This document shows, piece by piece, positions 12,570 to 24,597 of a stretch of 64,000 nucleotides of DNA. The position numbers and the translations under genes are program-made. This stretch comes from Amylostereum areolatum (lineage: Eukaryota; Basidiomycota; Agaricomycetes; Russulales; Stereaceae): NCBI GenBank assembly GCA_012932865.1, contig SAXG01000003.1, positions 496,001 through 560,000 on the forward strand. The letters are read 5' to 3'. The notes beneath the pieces were generated by a model, which saw nothing but the letters and a program-made list of their open reading frames with translations, was not told the origin of the DNA and did not search any database. How positions within the stretch are numbered: the first letter of the stretch is position 1; each line of letters opens with the position of its first letter.

Positions 12570-13318
12570 ATGTTCCGTTCAGCCCTCGCCAACTCCTTCC
12601 GCTCAGCCTCCCGTCCCTCTCGCGTCGTTGCACGCCCCGTTCTTGCTCGCGCATATCATGAAAAGGTCATCTCTCACTACGAAAGACCACGAAATGTACG
12701 TCATTTCGCTCCAGCCTATCCCGTTTATTTCCCATATCTGATAACTCTCTCAGGTAGGATCCCTCCCCAAGAACGACATTGACGTTGGCACTGGACTCGT
12801 TGGCGCTCCTGCGTGAGTCTTCTTACCCTCACAACGCTTGTCGTCGCCGTCGCCGTCGTCAAACTCCGGCTTACTCATCGTCTCCTAAAGATGTGGCGAT
12901 GTCATGAAGCTCCAAATCCGTGTCGACGAGAACGGTATCATCTCTGATGTCAAGTTCAAGACATTTGGGTGTGGTAGCGCCATCGCTTCAAGTTCGTACA
13001 TGACCGAGCGTGTCAAGGGCTTGTCGCTCGAGGAGGCGGGCAAAATCAAAAATACCGAGATAGCCAAGGAGCTTGCCTTACCCCCGGTCAAACTCCACTG
13101 CTCGAGTATGTACCCACCAGGTCCTCCTTTATACGTACTCTCATCTCTGTCGTCCCTTTCCAGTGCTCGCGGAGGATGCGATTCGTTCTGCGATTCGGGA
13201 CTACCACTCAAAACGCTCGTCGATGAAGGACCCCAAGAAAGCCAAGGGGTTCATTGATGTCTCACAGAGCGTCGTAACTGGCGAAACCGTTGCGACGGCG
13301 CACCCAGGAGAGACATGA
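12570..13318 (+). CDS. ISU1: Mitochondrial Fe-S cluster scaffold (IscU/Isu1)
   Basis: Four exons: 12570-12695, 12754-12812, 12891-13105 and 13164-13318, 184 residues, intact. The N-terminal 28 residues are Arg/Ser/Ala-rich without acids, a mitochondrial presequence. The mature part starts at [18 protein letters not shown] and carries all three cluster-binding cysteines: [23 protein letters not shown] and VKLHCSMLAEDAI, with the conserved LPPVK site for the Hsp70 chaperone. It assembles [2Fe-2S] clusters in the matrix with the cysteine desulfurase Nfs1 and frataxin. The C-terminal extension after [14 protein letters not shown] is short and of no known role. Confidence 0.96.
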
Positions 13319-13529
13319 CCTGGTCGCCGTCATTATGCTGTCTGTTCTTGCTGTCCGGTTGGCGTTTGATGTCGGGGTTGTACGATAGGTTCTGTTATTT
13401 GCATTTTATTATACACACATACATTACACGCATATGCATTACATGAGTCTTATTCCACAAACCCGGTGGACCGTTATCACAACGGTTGGTGTGTGCGAAC
13501 ACTGTAAACGACCGAGAAACCATCGTGAA

Positions 13530-15568
13530 TTACGACTTGCTGGTCGAACCTTTCTGACCAGCAAACGAGAAGGTGCCTCCAACAAACCAGCGATCGTTGG
13601 CTTCTTTGACTCTTTGTGCTGCTGCTCGGTTTGTAAGTTCGAACCCTGCAGAAGGCGAATGTCAGCATCATAAGAGAGCAGGGGGGGAGGGTATGTACCT
13701 TGAACCGGGGTAACGACGAGAGATGATGCAGTTCCCGAAGTTGGTGAAGATTGTGCAGCTCTTGTGAGCGCCGCTGTACGCAGTTTGTTCGCCTTGGTCA
13801 TCTTGGCTAGAGGAAAATCAACCTTCGTTCATACAGAAAAGGACTAGACACATACCTCGAGTTTTTGTTTCCCCAGCATTTGCACGGACCTTGCCGCTGC
13901 CGATCATACCCAAACCCTTGGTCTGGTCGAACGCACCCACTTCCTGCTCTGCCTCTCCGAAGGCCATGCGGTTCGACAATTTCCGGAGCTCAGTCTGAGC
14001 ATATGCTTCTTTGGCCTTTCGCGCCCTCTTGCCACCCCGACGCTTCTTCGGTCCATCATTCGGGAGCGGCAAGGGCTTTGGTAACTTTGGACGGCGGTGG
14101 CGCCGTGAGCCTGTCTAGATGCTTCTCGACTTTGTCCCTCAGCTCTTCGCCATAGCTCCCTGCATATATTGAGCGAATGAATGGCGCAGGAAGCTCAAGG
14201 AAACACACCGTCTCGTCGACTTCGTTCCAGGTCCATCCGGGCGGCAAGCACACATTTGGCACCCACCGTTCGCTGCATCTTCATCTGGTGCTCATTAGGT
14301 GTCTGCTTGACGATTTCGGACTGGTATACGAAGCCTGTATGGCGACGCGTCGTGGCTGACGAGAATCCCGCTGCAATCTTCCTCTGAGCGCCGAGCAACT
14401 ATAAACCCCGTATCAGTGTCTTACTGCATTTGCATGCAAGGGGGAGAACTGACATGGACGTTGCATGAAGGCATTCTGGCGAGACCACCGAGACCGCCTG
14501 CGACGCCAAGCAGTTTCGCCGCTGTGGTGGTACCGACGATGGCAGACAGATTCGGTGCCAATACGTTCATCCTCGAACTGACGTACATAAAGATCTGATC
14601 GATATTTTAGCGTTATGAGAATGAGCTGAACAGAGAACATACCTGTTTGCGAGCCTCTTCAAGCCTATCGGCCAGGTTGCATGCTCGTTCAACGGATTTC
14701 CAATCTGCATCGGTAAGGGGTTGGCCGGAAGTTGTGGTGGCCGTCATAAGGACACTCATGACGATAGGGCCTGGGAGTACACTTGACAGGTCAACTCTTG
14801 TCGGATCCTGTGCGGGGGGATAAGGACAGCAATACGCAAAAAGAACGAACACGGTTGACCTCGTTATTAGCCAGAACACGAACGGAGCGAATGTACATAT
14901 TGGGATCTTCGACGAGCTGTTCAAGCTCAGGAAACTTGGGGGCGTAATGATCTCGGATGAACTGAATGTGACGCAAACAGAAGAACAGTTAATACCTGAG
15001 GGGCGACAACGACCTGGAGCAGATATTTGCCTTGTGTACGACGAGAATCTCGTTGTCAATGTCGACGGACAAGTTATTGGCCTGAACGATGAGGTTGTAC
15101 TCGGGATTAGAATGGACGGGCATAGACATGGCCTCATCCGAAGAGGGGTTGGCCTGGTACTTGGCAATTTCCTGAACGAAAGAGATTAGAAGCTGGAAGT
15201 GTACAGCAGCGAGCAACGAAGCTACATACCTTGAGGATGTCAGACATCCTTTTACTCCCTTCCAGTTTTGCCACCTTAGTCACATCGTCCACCCCTCCTA
15301 GTTCCATCCTCTGCACCTCTTCGGCATCGAGCTCGTCCGCTGGTCGTGTCCCGCCTTCCAGTACTAGTCCGCTAGCATCCTTCCCTGCAGTATCACCCTC
15401 TGCGCCCTCTCCCTCCCCTTCTGACATTTCATCGTCCGAGTCCGACGCCTTGCGCTTTAGGTTGCCAGAAGCAGGAGTAGTCTGTGGTTCTGGTTCTTCT
15501 TGATATTCTTCGCCACCGTCTGAAAGGCCATCCAAATCTGCGAGAAGTTCATCTGCAAGTCCGCTCAT
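13530..15568 (-). CDS. PRP31: U4/U6 snRNP splicing factor PRP31
   Basis: Nine exons: 15568-15230, 15171-15031, 14961-14860, 14807-14643, 14594-14454, 14398-14209, 14159-13856, 13806-13699 and 13645-13530, about 534 residues. Acidic N-terminus, then the NOSIC/Nop region ([67 protein letters not shown]) and the Prp31 C-terminal domain ([14 protein letters not shown]). It binds the 15.5K protein on U4 snRNA and is needed for tri-snRNP assembly. Intron 2 uses a GC donor at 15030 (AAG/GCAAAT); using the nearby GT instead would delete conserved residues. One extra base at about 14070 breaks the frame between SKVTKAL and PLPNDGPKK. Convergent with ISU1. Confidence 0.93.
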
Positions 15569-15980
15569 TGTATAAGATGGAGAAATGGAAGATTCGCGGT
15601 GAGCGTTGTGGTCGTGTGTAGGCGGAGGTGAGGAAATTCGGAAAGGGCTCCTCCCAAGGCGACCACGCACACGTGATACATAATATGCTTTGCTCATGCG
15701 GTTTTGAGATAGATAGATAGATAGATATTACACGGCGGGGTCCCTGAAAGGAACAGCCGGGATTCCAGGGAAGCAACATGTAACTAGCTAAGTACTAGGA
15801 GCATGACCCCGGGCGTCTTCAGACAAACCTGCAACGATTAAACTATTACACATACGATAGTTGTCTATCGCAGGGGTCTATCGGACGCGCTCTGGTCAGG
15901 TTTGACTCGTTCCATCGCAGCTGTACGCGACACCCTGTCGACGTCTACTATCAAATCCAGACTACACTCTATCCGAATGA
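15569..15980. other. Intergenic with (GATA)5 microsatellite at 15708-15727
   Basis: The upstream region of PRP31 and downstream region of the GH105 gene. Apart from five perfect GATA units I see no gene or structured element. Confidence 0.6.
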
Positions 15981-17198
15981 CTACAAAAATGTGCGTAGAT
16001 GCTCCGTTAATGCCAACAATGCCAGACTCTGCCCATAAGGCATACTCGTCAGTGCGATCTTCTTATACTCCTCCGCGTCGTCGAACACCGGTGTCCCGAA
16101 TGATACCTGTTTTAGCTCTCCCTTCTCCGTGATATTGTCCATGATCCCTTTCACCGCCTTCTGTGCTGCCAGAACGTAACGTTCCTCGCGAGGGATAAGC
16201 CGAGTGCGCAGCGACTTCAAAATTCCGTACGCGAACCCAGCGGTCGCCGACGCTTCCAGATACGACGACGGGTCATCGAGAATCGTATGCCACAGCCCGG
16301 TATTCGCATCTTGGAGTCGTACCAGGGCGTCGATCTGGGATTGGAGAGTGGACACAAGGAACATGCGGAGGCCGTCGGTCGGGGGAAGCTTCAGCAGCTC
16401 GATGAAGTCTGGGATAGCGACGGTGATCCAACAATTACCGCGAGCCCACCTTGCACGCGCAAAGTTGTGTCGACCTTCAAACGTCCACCCTGTTTTTCTT
16501 GTCAGCTTCAGGCCGGCGATGAATCTCATCTCGCACGCACCATGGAACCAAAGGCCGGTCTGAGGATCGGCAAGATATTTGACGTGGAGCATGAACTGTC
16601 TTTTGGCCTCCTCGATATACTCCGGTCGGTCTAGCACCAATCCAATCTTGGCCAAAGGGAGCACACTCATCATCAACGTGTCATCCCAGAGCTGTTGGTG
16701 GTTTTCCACGAGGTACGTGATGTGTTGCAGCCCGCCTTCCTCCGTCCGCGGCATCTCATGCATCACCCACTCTGCCCAGGAGTCCAGATGAACACCATAG
16801 CTTGCGTGCTTTGCCTCGTGAAGGTAGGCCGCGGTGAGAAGGGGGGCCATTGTGTTGACGTTCTTGGTCGTGCCGATCTCGAAGCGGTCGCGGAACCATG
16901 CGAGGGCGATGTCCAAGGCCTCCTTGTCGCCTGTGATCTCGTGGAACTTGAGCAATCCGTAAAGGCCAACGCCGTGCGTCCACTTTTGTGTCGACATTTA
17001 GCTACTACTCTTCCAGTCAACCTGAAGGTGCGAGCTTACCTCCCAGTCATTCCAGCCCTTCGTGTCTATCACCCTCCCGTCTTCCAGAGTCATCAAGAAC
17101 TCGTCCGATTCATCCTTAATGTTCACCAGGCAGTTTATCAAGCTACGGATTTGAGAGAGTAGGGAGACCCTCCTGGGGTTTACGTTGGCGAGGGACAT
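15981..17198 (-). CDS. Glycoside hydrolase family 105 (unsaturated rhamnogalacturonyl hydrolase-like)
   Basis: Three exons: 17198-17040, 16982-16541 and 16489-15981, 369 residues, intact. The alpha/alpha6-barrel signatures of GH88/GH105 are present: DWEWTHGVGLYGLLKF, GGLQHITYLVENHQQLWDDT with the catalytic-type Asp, FHGWTFEGRHNFARARWARG and YLEASATAGFAYGILKS. The family removes unsaturated galacturonic acid from pectin (rhamnogalacturonan) oligosaccharides made by lyases. No signal peptide is visible at MSLANVNPRR, so the enzyme is probably intracellular. The 51-nt second intron is in frame and would be missed by a simple frame search. It fits a plant-litter or wood-inhabiting lifestyle. Confidence 0.88.
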
Positions 17199-17838
17199 GG
17201 CGATAATGTTGCAAGAGGTAGGTGGTACCTGCCTACATCCTCCCCGGCATCTTATGTCCAGCTCGTTCAGGAGGAGGCGGGCAATACGACGCCGCCGGTC
17301 CGGTGCGGGACCAGCGGCCTAGGGGCAGAAACATGTCCTGCTCATCACGAGGACTAATTGGGGCATTCGCTTTATCTTCTGTTGATCTTCCATCTCGATC
17401 TATGGGACAGGGTTCGACACAATACGCTTTCCTCAGGTCGTCGATGAAAGCGCGCTCAAGTGCGAGGTCATTCTTTCATGGCCAAACTGCCTTACCCGAA
17501 TCCTGTCTGCGTTTGCCAATTGCCCCTATTCATTGACGGACCGGCGGTTGATTTCGCTGTGGGTCTAAGGGCCAACGTTGGCAGTACGTTGGCGCGCTTC
17601 GGACGTCGGTGTCTGTTCTCCCTTACCCGTGCTTCTTTCGTTACCCCGATCAGGTACACCTGTAAATGCAACCTGGGGCCCCGCGGGACCGTCCTGACAC
17701 GGGGCACGGGATTGCGTTGCTCATGAGACCATCCCTGAACTCGCTTGAGATGGTAGAGCGCGCGCTTTATAAAGTCCTTCTGCTTTAGCTTTCACCCCTC
17801 ACCGTCTTTTCTCCTTGGCGACTCGTCTGGTTCTCAAC
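17199..17838. promoter_or_regulatory. Divergent GH105 / MFS-permease upstream region
   Basis: The 640 bp between two divergently transcribed genes. A TATA-like TTTATAAA at 17765-17772 lies about 67 bp upstream of the permease ATG, in the usual position. No coding frame is convincing. Co-regulation of the pair is possible but not shown. Confidence 0.45.
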
Positions 17839-20387
17839 ATGACGAAGGATTCCGTGCCCGAAAGTCCCATTATGGTCGAGGATACCAAGGACGTGTACTC
17901 TCTAGGGGAGCGGCTCCACGGGGTCGATGGCTGGTCAGTACATCCTCAGAGTTGTGGCTACCATGCGAAGTTCTGACGAATGTTCCCGTCTCCTCAGAGC
18001 CACCTCGAGGTATCGACGCTGAAGTTGCCAACTTCTTCGCCGATCAGAACGCTTTCAAGGGCGTGGTAATCGATGAGGCTACGAACAGACGTCTTCGTTG
18101 GATGGTGCATAGGCGGGTTCTCCTGGTCATGGTTATCACATACTTTGCGCAAACTTTGGACAAGGGGTGAGCGGAATAATTTTGTCGCAGACCACTGTCT
18201 TACCGGCGACGTCTAGAACGCTCAATTTCGCGTCCATTATGGGAATAATCCAAGATACTCACTTGGTCGGTCAGCAATACGCATGGTTGACTACTTGCGG
18301 TTAGTTTCCACCTATCTGTCGTATTGTCGAAAGTCTGACGCGTTTACCCTGCAGTGTACATCGCGATGTAAGTCTCCCCATATCCGATCAGGGTGAAAGT
18401 CCTTAACGAAACACATCCAGTCTCATCTGGGAGTTTCCTGCTAATCGGCTTCTGCAAATCTTGCCAGTTGGCAAACTCCTCGCTTTCAAGTGCGTGATCC
18501 TGCTCTCCACTACGAGCACAACTAATGATATCAGTATCGTGGCATGGGGTGCAGTCCTTGCTTGCACAGCTGCCTGCCGTAACTTTGTTGGACTTGTCAT
18601 TGTTCGCACCTTGCTGGGTGTGTTTGAATGCATCTGTCAACCGGCTTTTGTTTTCTTGTAGGAGGCCTCCTCTTTTTGCACGCGCCACACACTCATACGG
18701 CACGGTTCATCAGATCAACTATGTGGTATACAAGAGAGGAGCAAGCACTTATCATTGGCGCATTTTACTCCATGAACGGCTTCCAACAATGCGTTGGAGG
18801 TCTCATTGCGTACGGGATTGCGCAAATTCAAGGAGCAGCTCTGAAGAACTGGGAGATCCTTTTCCTAGTAAGCGAGACTGTTCCACCGTCCGACTTATGT
18901 TTGTGATTTATTTCACTCCATCAGCTCCTAGGAAGTTGTACCGCCGTGTGGGGTGCCTTTGTCGCATGGTGGTTACCCGATAGTCCAATGCGCGCGACTT
19001 GCTGGTCCAAGGTCGGTCAAACTCCCGTCCGAAACCTTCGAGTCGCTCACACGATGCCGTAGGAAGACCGTCACCTCATTGCGGAGCGAGTTCGAAAGAA
19101 TGAGACTGGGATCCAAAATAAGGAGTTTAAAGTTAGCCCTCATGAGTATTCATCGGCCCGTTTCATCGCTGAACGTAACATTTGCAGTGGCACCAAGCTC
19201 GTACGTTTATTAGACAGCAGATCTTGCACACCGCCTGACCGAGCCACTAGAGGAGGCTATTCTGGATCCTACCGTCTGGATGATCACGCTGATTTCTTTC
19301 ACTAATGCTCTACCTACCGGTGGTCTGGGAGCGTTCTCCAACCTGATTCTGAAAGCATTTGTATGTATATTCCCCCTCTCTTTGTACGAAATTCGTTGGA
19401 ACTCTTTCGCCAGGGGTTTACCCAACTGCAGACGTACCTTCTTGCTATAGCGCAGGGTGCGATTATCATGTCCTTCTTGTTCAGCGCTGCCTATCTGTCG
19501 AAGCGCTACAACCAGAAGCTGCTCTTCGCTTTCGTGCGTCTCTTCACCCTGGTCTGCGGGCAACCACCTCACGTCTTCTAGATTTACACGCTTCCCAACG
19601 TCGCCGGCACCATCGTATTCCTGAGTAAGCCCACGTTTACGTGTACACATCGACGCAGACTGACAGTCATTATTAGCCGTCCCTACGAACAATTCAACGA
19701 AAGTGGGTTTACTGATTGCGTTCTAGTAAGTGTATCCAGTCAATTGGGGCAGCATGCGGCTGATCGACTTCCAGCTGTATGCAAGGGTTTGGCGCAGTTG
19801 CCACTCTCAATTTGTCTATCATGTCTGGCAACGTGGCTGGGCGTACAAAGCAAGTCGTCGCATCGTCGCTCGTGTTCATGTACGCTCGCATTTTTTCTGA
19901 AAGTCATCCACACTTTTGACCCGTTCAATAGCGCTTGGTCAGCTGGAAACGCCATTGGACCACAAGGTTTGTTAAACAGTGCTTGATAGTTTGGCGCCTG
20001 GCTGAGAGCTCCGTTTAGTCTTCAGGGACAACGACAAGCCGCGGTACATCAAGGCGTTTATCGCACACATGGTTCTATATGTTGTGCAACTTCTCGTCAT
20101 CGTCGCCCTGCGCCTGAGGCTCATGCGCTTGAACGTGCTCAAGAGACGCGCTCAGAGCGACACCCCGGACGACTTTCCCGTTGATAAGAATGTCTCTGAG
20201 GAGGTAGGCGCGATTTAATCCTGCATACAAGAAGAATTAACTCGACAGCTTTTTAGGAACATATTGAGCACAAGCATGCCTTCGATGACCTCACCGATAA
20301 AGAAAATCCCGACTGTAAGCGTTTAACGTTCACTCCTCTGCAAAAGGACGCTTCGCTCAACGACTTGCAGTCCGTTATGTTTACTGA
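17839..20387 (+). CDS. MFS permease, anion:cation symporter (Dal5/allantoate permease) type
   Basis: Nineteen exons can be joined in one intact frame of about 532 residues, from MTKDSVPESPIMVEDT to DLTDKENPDFRYVY, the typical C-terminus of fungal Dal5-type permeases. Landmarks: VHRRVLLVMVITYFAQTLDK, NFASIMGIIQDTHLVGQQYA, WEFPANRLLQILPVGKLL, VRTLLGVFECICQPAFVFL, MWYTREEQALIIGAFYSMNG and WSAGNAIGPQVF. The family imports allantoate, ureidosuccinate, vitamins or organic acids; the substrate is unknown. Two internal exons are only 13 nt (18355-18367 and 19188-19200) and the last is 17 nt (20371-20387). The junction after exon 1 (17937/18000) uses a second AG and is the least certain. Confidence 0.88.
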
Positions 20388-20581
20388 TGATCAGGGTTTT
20401 TTGACGACCCATGTTCTTGTACACGACCTGTCCTACTCCCGATGTGATATACTGTACTATACCGACTATTATGGTCGCACGTCCATCGATCCACCCTGAC
20501 GGACGAAGCTGTTGTGCTGGTTGCAAAATCAAGAAGATGACACATGAAGGAAACTCGGACAGTGGTCCGCGAAGTGGTATG

Positions 20582-22530
20582 CTACTTGCAGTCGATACGG
20601 TCAACAACCAGCATAGACACCCCTCCGTCGTTAGTCACCCGCTTGCGGGTTTTGAGAAGTAGGAAACGACGACCAAATTTAACCAGGGAAGGACTTTCCA
20701 CTTTGACGGTGGTGTCTTCCACAACCGATGGGATATTCATAAGACCGAGGCCAGTAGGCGCTAATAGTAAGGCTTCTCCTGTCTGTTGATACGAGCATGA
20801 GCACAGAAATACAGACGAGTATGTCACCGCATACCTGAAGCTGGACAACCTTATCGAAAATGTCGGAACCGGAGGGATCTCCCGCAACATGCTTCGACAA
20901 ATGCTCCCACCACGATGAAGACGAGAACCGGTGCATAATAACAATAGGGCAGAGGGAAAGGAAAACTGGGGGAAGGATAGTGGGTTCTGCGCAAGACATA
21001 AGTATGTTGATTGAGGACCACTGGGGTATGCAACAAATACCTTGGGTGCTCACGATGACACGCATTGAGCGGTGCCTCTGCTCGCGAATGACCGTCAGCA
21101 ATGCCCCGGTAAGGCCCGACGACGATCTTGTCTGTGAAAGGTACTGCAGGGAATAAGTATGGAGACAGGCACAACAAGGGTCCCAAGAAAGGCAGCACTC
21201 ACTTTATGTGCTTCGTCAACCACGAGCACCTTCCCAGTTCCCACATCTGCGCGGTCGAAAATGCGAAGGATAATCTCGAAAATACCACAAGCTGCAGGAG
21301 GGTCGAGGAAGGGGTCTGATAAGTCAATGATGGTGATTTGACCTTGGGCGAATCGGTCCTTGGACATGGTATACAAGATAGGCTTTGAAGACACGCTACT
21401 CGTGGTTTGGGTGAAGACACGTAACAGCTCCATACGTTGTTTCAGGCTAGCCTTTTGCATCGGGTTCATGTCTTCGATCAACTTCTCCAACCTTCTCATG
21501 AAGGATGCATAGGTGTAGTCTTCGCCTAGCTCTCTCAGGAGCGACTAAGGAGTGGTTCAGCATGCAAATAGTCCTTATGAACTCGCGGAACTTCTCACCA
21601 TCACGGATTGCATGTACAACGGGGCCGAATCCGAAGAACCTACAGCCAGTTATTGACAAGAAGGCCTGCGCGTCAAGCTCGGCTTCTGCAAAATACAGCG
21701 GCTCAACGCGGATATCGCCGTCGAGAGCTCCGTAGACTCTTGTCATCCGCCGCACGCAACCAGGAGAAACGTAAACGCAGATAGGTGGAGCCTGGATACC
21801 CTCGTGTGATGACGATGCAAGGAACGCAGCCTCGCACGGTTTCGCACTCGCACCCGTTTCTCCAAAATGAAAAACTAGACCTGACAGAGGTTTGACAAGT
21901 TTCCCGGTCGCAATACAGTTCGGTATGAGCATGTTTTCCAGGAGGGATTGACACCGTGTGGGATTTCCCAGAGCCTTGAACACCGCAAACAACAGCGGAG
22001 AGTGGGGCATCCTGTGGATGGAGATGTGGAGCAAGAGCGCGGAAAGAAACGCGAAAATCATACGGTGTTAAGATACATTCTTTCGTTGCGCTCTTCAATT
22101 GGCGAGTCGTGCGCTCCAGAGTAGCTGTAAGCGTAGAGTTGGTCATAAGATGTGGATAGAACAAGTGTGTAGAAGACGAGATACGACACGCACATCAAAG
22201 GCATGGTATCTCCCAGCAGGCCGTACTGACCGACTTGGCTATGCAAGTTGGACCTGATATACGCAGAGCGAGTGAAAAGCGGCGCCGTTCTGAGCTCATG
22301 TGAATAGCCTGGGTCGTCACTGGCACCAGGAATGAAGCCGCTCAAGAGTTCTGTCTCGTCCTAAGAAGAGGTGTCAGTATTCGCCCAGGGTTGGAAGGAT
22401 GATAACAACACACGTCAAGATGCATCCGAGTCATTGGCACAGGTCGGGATGTAGAGAACTACGGGGGTGCGATACGCATTGAGTCTTGGGTGGACAGACC
22501 AGATGGGGGCGCACTCACAGAGATAGGCAT
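20582..22530 (-). CDS. P-loop ATPase of a basidiomycete-type family, function unknown
   Basis: Exons about 22530-22519, 22458-22414, 22360-22194, 22124-22064, 22011-21599, 21544-21203, 21143-21041, 20986-20835 and 20782-20582. Walker A is GVQGSGKSHT and Walker B is GKVLVVDEAHK. Between them are LSGLVFHFGE, LAVGSSDSAPLYMQSVM and GQITIIDLSDPFLDPPAACG; after them come LLTVIREQRHRSMRVIVSTQ, where the Gln after a strand resembles sensor-type residues, and HRFSSSSWWEHLSKHV. The order resembles HerA/VirB4-like pumping ATPases, but I cannot assign a function. Two extra bases, near 21949 and 21653, break the frame. The first two exons (12 and 45 nt) are uncertain. Known to me only as a multicopy family in mushroom genomes. 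Confidence 0.7.
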
Positions 22531-22932
22531 GGTGAATAAGATCAGTCGCTAAGGATCACGGGAGGGGGTGGTCACTGTCGTGGGTCCAAAGCTCTATACT
22601 TATATCCCATCGTATTCTGTGCCGGCTGGGCGAATCTTTGCTTCCCCTTCGTTTTCGAAGAAGACCCGAACTGAAGAAAAACGTTCGAACATAAAACACA
22701 GCCGTTCTTGGTAAACGGTGAGCTGGAGCCTTGAGAAACAAGGAGGGGGCTATAAGGTTTGTGGCCTGCATTGAACGTTGCCACGTCTGTTTGATTTGTT
22801 TCGAAGACTCGGAAGAGAGATGTATGCCATTGTATGTGCCGCCCCCGGGCCGGGGGGTCGTAATTTCCATCCTGGCTCCGGCTCTCATCTAGACGGTTCT
22901 CGTTCGTCAAAATCCGTGCTCTTTGGGTTCGC
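22531..22932. other. Divergent upstream region of the P-loop ATPase and RRP8
   Basis: About 400 bp between divergent start codons. I see no gene, repeat or clear promoter motif. Confidence 0.5.
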
Positions 22933-24338
22933 ATGTCTCTATTCGAGGTCCCTGGATGGTCAGTTCCTTCGGCTCCTGTGCAGGATCGTTCTAGAAAGCG
23001 CAAGCGGCCGATACAAGTCACCGACGATATTGGCAAAGTACATACCGCCGAAATCAACGTCGAAAAGTTGATGAAGAAGATGGATGCAGCGGTAGGTCCA
23101 TCCGATGAGCGTGCTGGAAGCAGTCGTGGAAAGAAAAGGACCAAGCGCGATGCAAGCCCGGCGGATGGCAGCAAAAAGCCTAGGCAGAAAAGTGGGAGTC
23201 GACAGGCGGGCCAGAAGGATGGCGTTGTGGCCAACAAAACACCCAAAACACCTCACGGAAGGGTTGATGCGGTCAACAGGGAAGATTCTGCCTCTATGAA
23301 AAGCAAGAAGGTCAAACAGCGGGATAAAGAAGCGCCATCCACACATTCGACGCCTACGTCGAAGGCGCATGCTTCGCCCGACAAGAACCTTACGGCTCTG
23401 CAGTCTGGCATGAAAAACAGCTTGGACGGGGCTCGTTTTAGGTGAGTAAGCTTTTATCACCGACCCGCCGCCTGTCTGTAACGACGTTGAGCTCAGGTGG
23501 ATCAACGAAGTGCTCTACAAATCAGACAGTACTCACGCACACGAGATGATGCGCAGTGACCCCGCCGTTTTCCGAGAGGTGAGCAGCTTCGATGCCGCCC
23601 CTCCTTGCTTCCAATCGCCGTTTCTTCCTAGTACCACAAGGGCTTCCGCCATCAGGTTGAATCTTGGCCGTCAAATCCAGTTTCTCATTACATCTCTACA
23701 CTGTCCTCCTATCCGCCCAAGACGGTCATAGCGGACCTTGGTTGCGGAGACGCTGCGCTAGCGCGTGCCCTCATCCCGAAGGGCTTCGCAGTCTTGTCGT
23801 ATGACCTTGTATCCGATGGTGTATTTGTGACAGAAGCAGATATATTTGGGCGAATCCCTCTACCCGGCTCTGGTGACAGCGAAGACACGAACGATGAGAC
23901 CGAAGGCAGCGGTCAAGTGGTGGATGTCGTTATCTGCGCTCTGAGTCTCATGGGAACCAATTGGCCACGATGCGTAGGAGAGGCATGGAGGATCTTGAGG
24001 CCAGGGTGCGTGTACTCTAAACTTGTCTACACTTCGTTGCACTTAACACATTCACACTAGCGGAGAACTGAAGGTTGCCGAAGTGGCAAGCCGATTCTCC
24101 AGTGCCGAGGAGTTTACTTCTCTTGTCAGCTTTTTCGGCTTTCGTCTCAAGGCCAGCGTATGTTAGCCATAACGTGCTTTAATGCTCCCCTCATCGTGAT
24201 ATACAGGACGATAGCAACTCACACTTCACGTTATTTGACTTCAAAAAGGTTGGAAGGAGGCCGAAATCGGAGAAGGAGTGGGAGAAGCTGCTTGCGAAGG
24301 GTGGCGTCCTGAAACCCTGCGAATACAAAAGACGATGA
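22933..24338 (+). CDS. RRP8: rRNA-processing methyltransferase RRP8
   Basis: Five exons: 22933-23441, 23497-23578, 23632-24005, 24061-24157 and 24207-24338, 397 residues, intact. The basic, Lys/Ser-rich N-terminal half is typical of nucleolar proteins. The C-terminal half is a Rossmann methyltransferase with the Rrp8 signatures WINEVLYKS, YHKGFRHQVESWP, the SAM-binding VIADLGCGDAALA, VVICALSLMGTNWPRCVGEA and RPGGELKVAEVASRF. Rrp8 places the m1A645-type mark on 25S rRNA in the nucleolus. The tail EKLLAKGGVLKPCEYKRR is the family's usual end. Confidence 0.94.
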
Positions 24339-24597
24339 GCAGCCTTGACTTAGTCCTTTATCGCGATTGTAGGCTTGTATTTTGCCTATCACTATCCTAT
24401 CAACATTTGTGGTCCCTGTTTTGTCCATTTTGTGTCCGACGCCGAGGAACGAGACCAGAGGACTCGGAACGCACTCATGTGTGCACGCGGAGATAACGGA
24501 AGATAAATGCGGTGTTTCCGACTCGCCTATCTCTCCGCACGCATCCACCATCGTCGCGTTTCGCATCTTCACTTTCCCCATCACCCTCAACACTACC

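Noticed and set aside
14030..14080. 42-nt intron in PRP31 instead of an inserted base
   Set aside because: It would remove the conserved segment before [11 protein letters not shown] that PRP31 proteins share, and is shorter than the other introns.
17735..17775. tRNA-like D-arm (GAGATGGTAGAGC) upstream of the permease
   Set aside because: There is no matching T-loop, anticodon stem or acceptor pairing; the stretch sits over a TATA-like core promoter.
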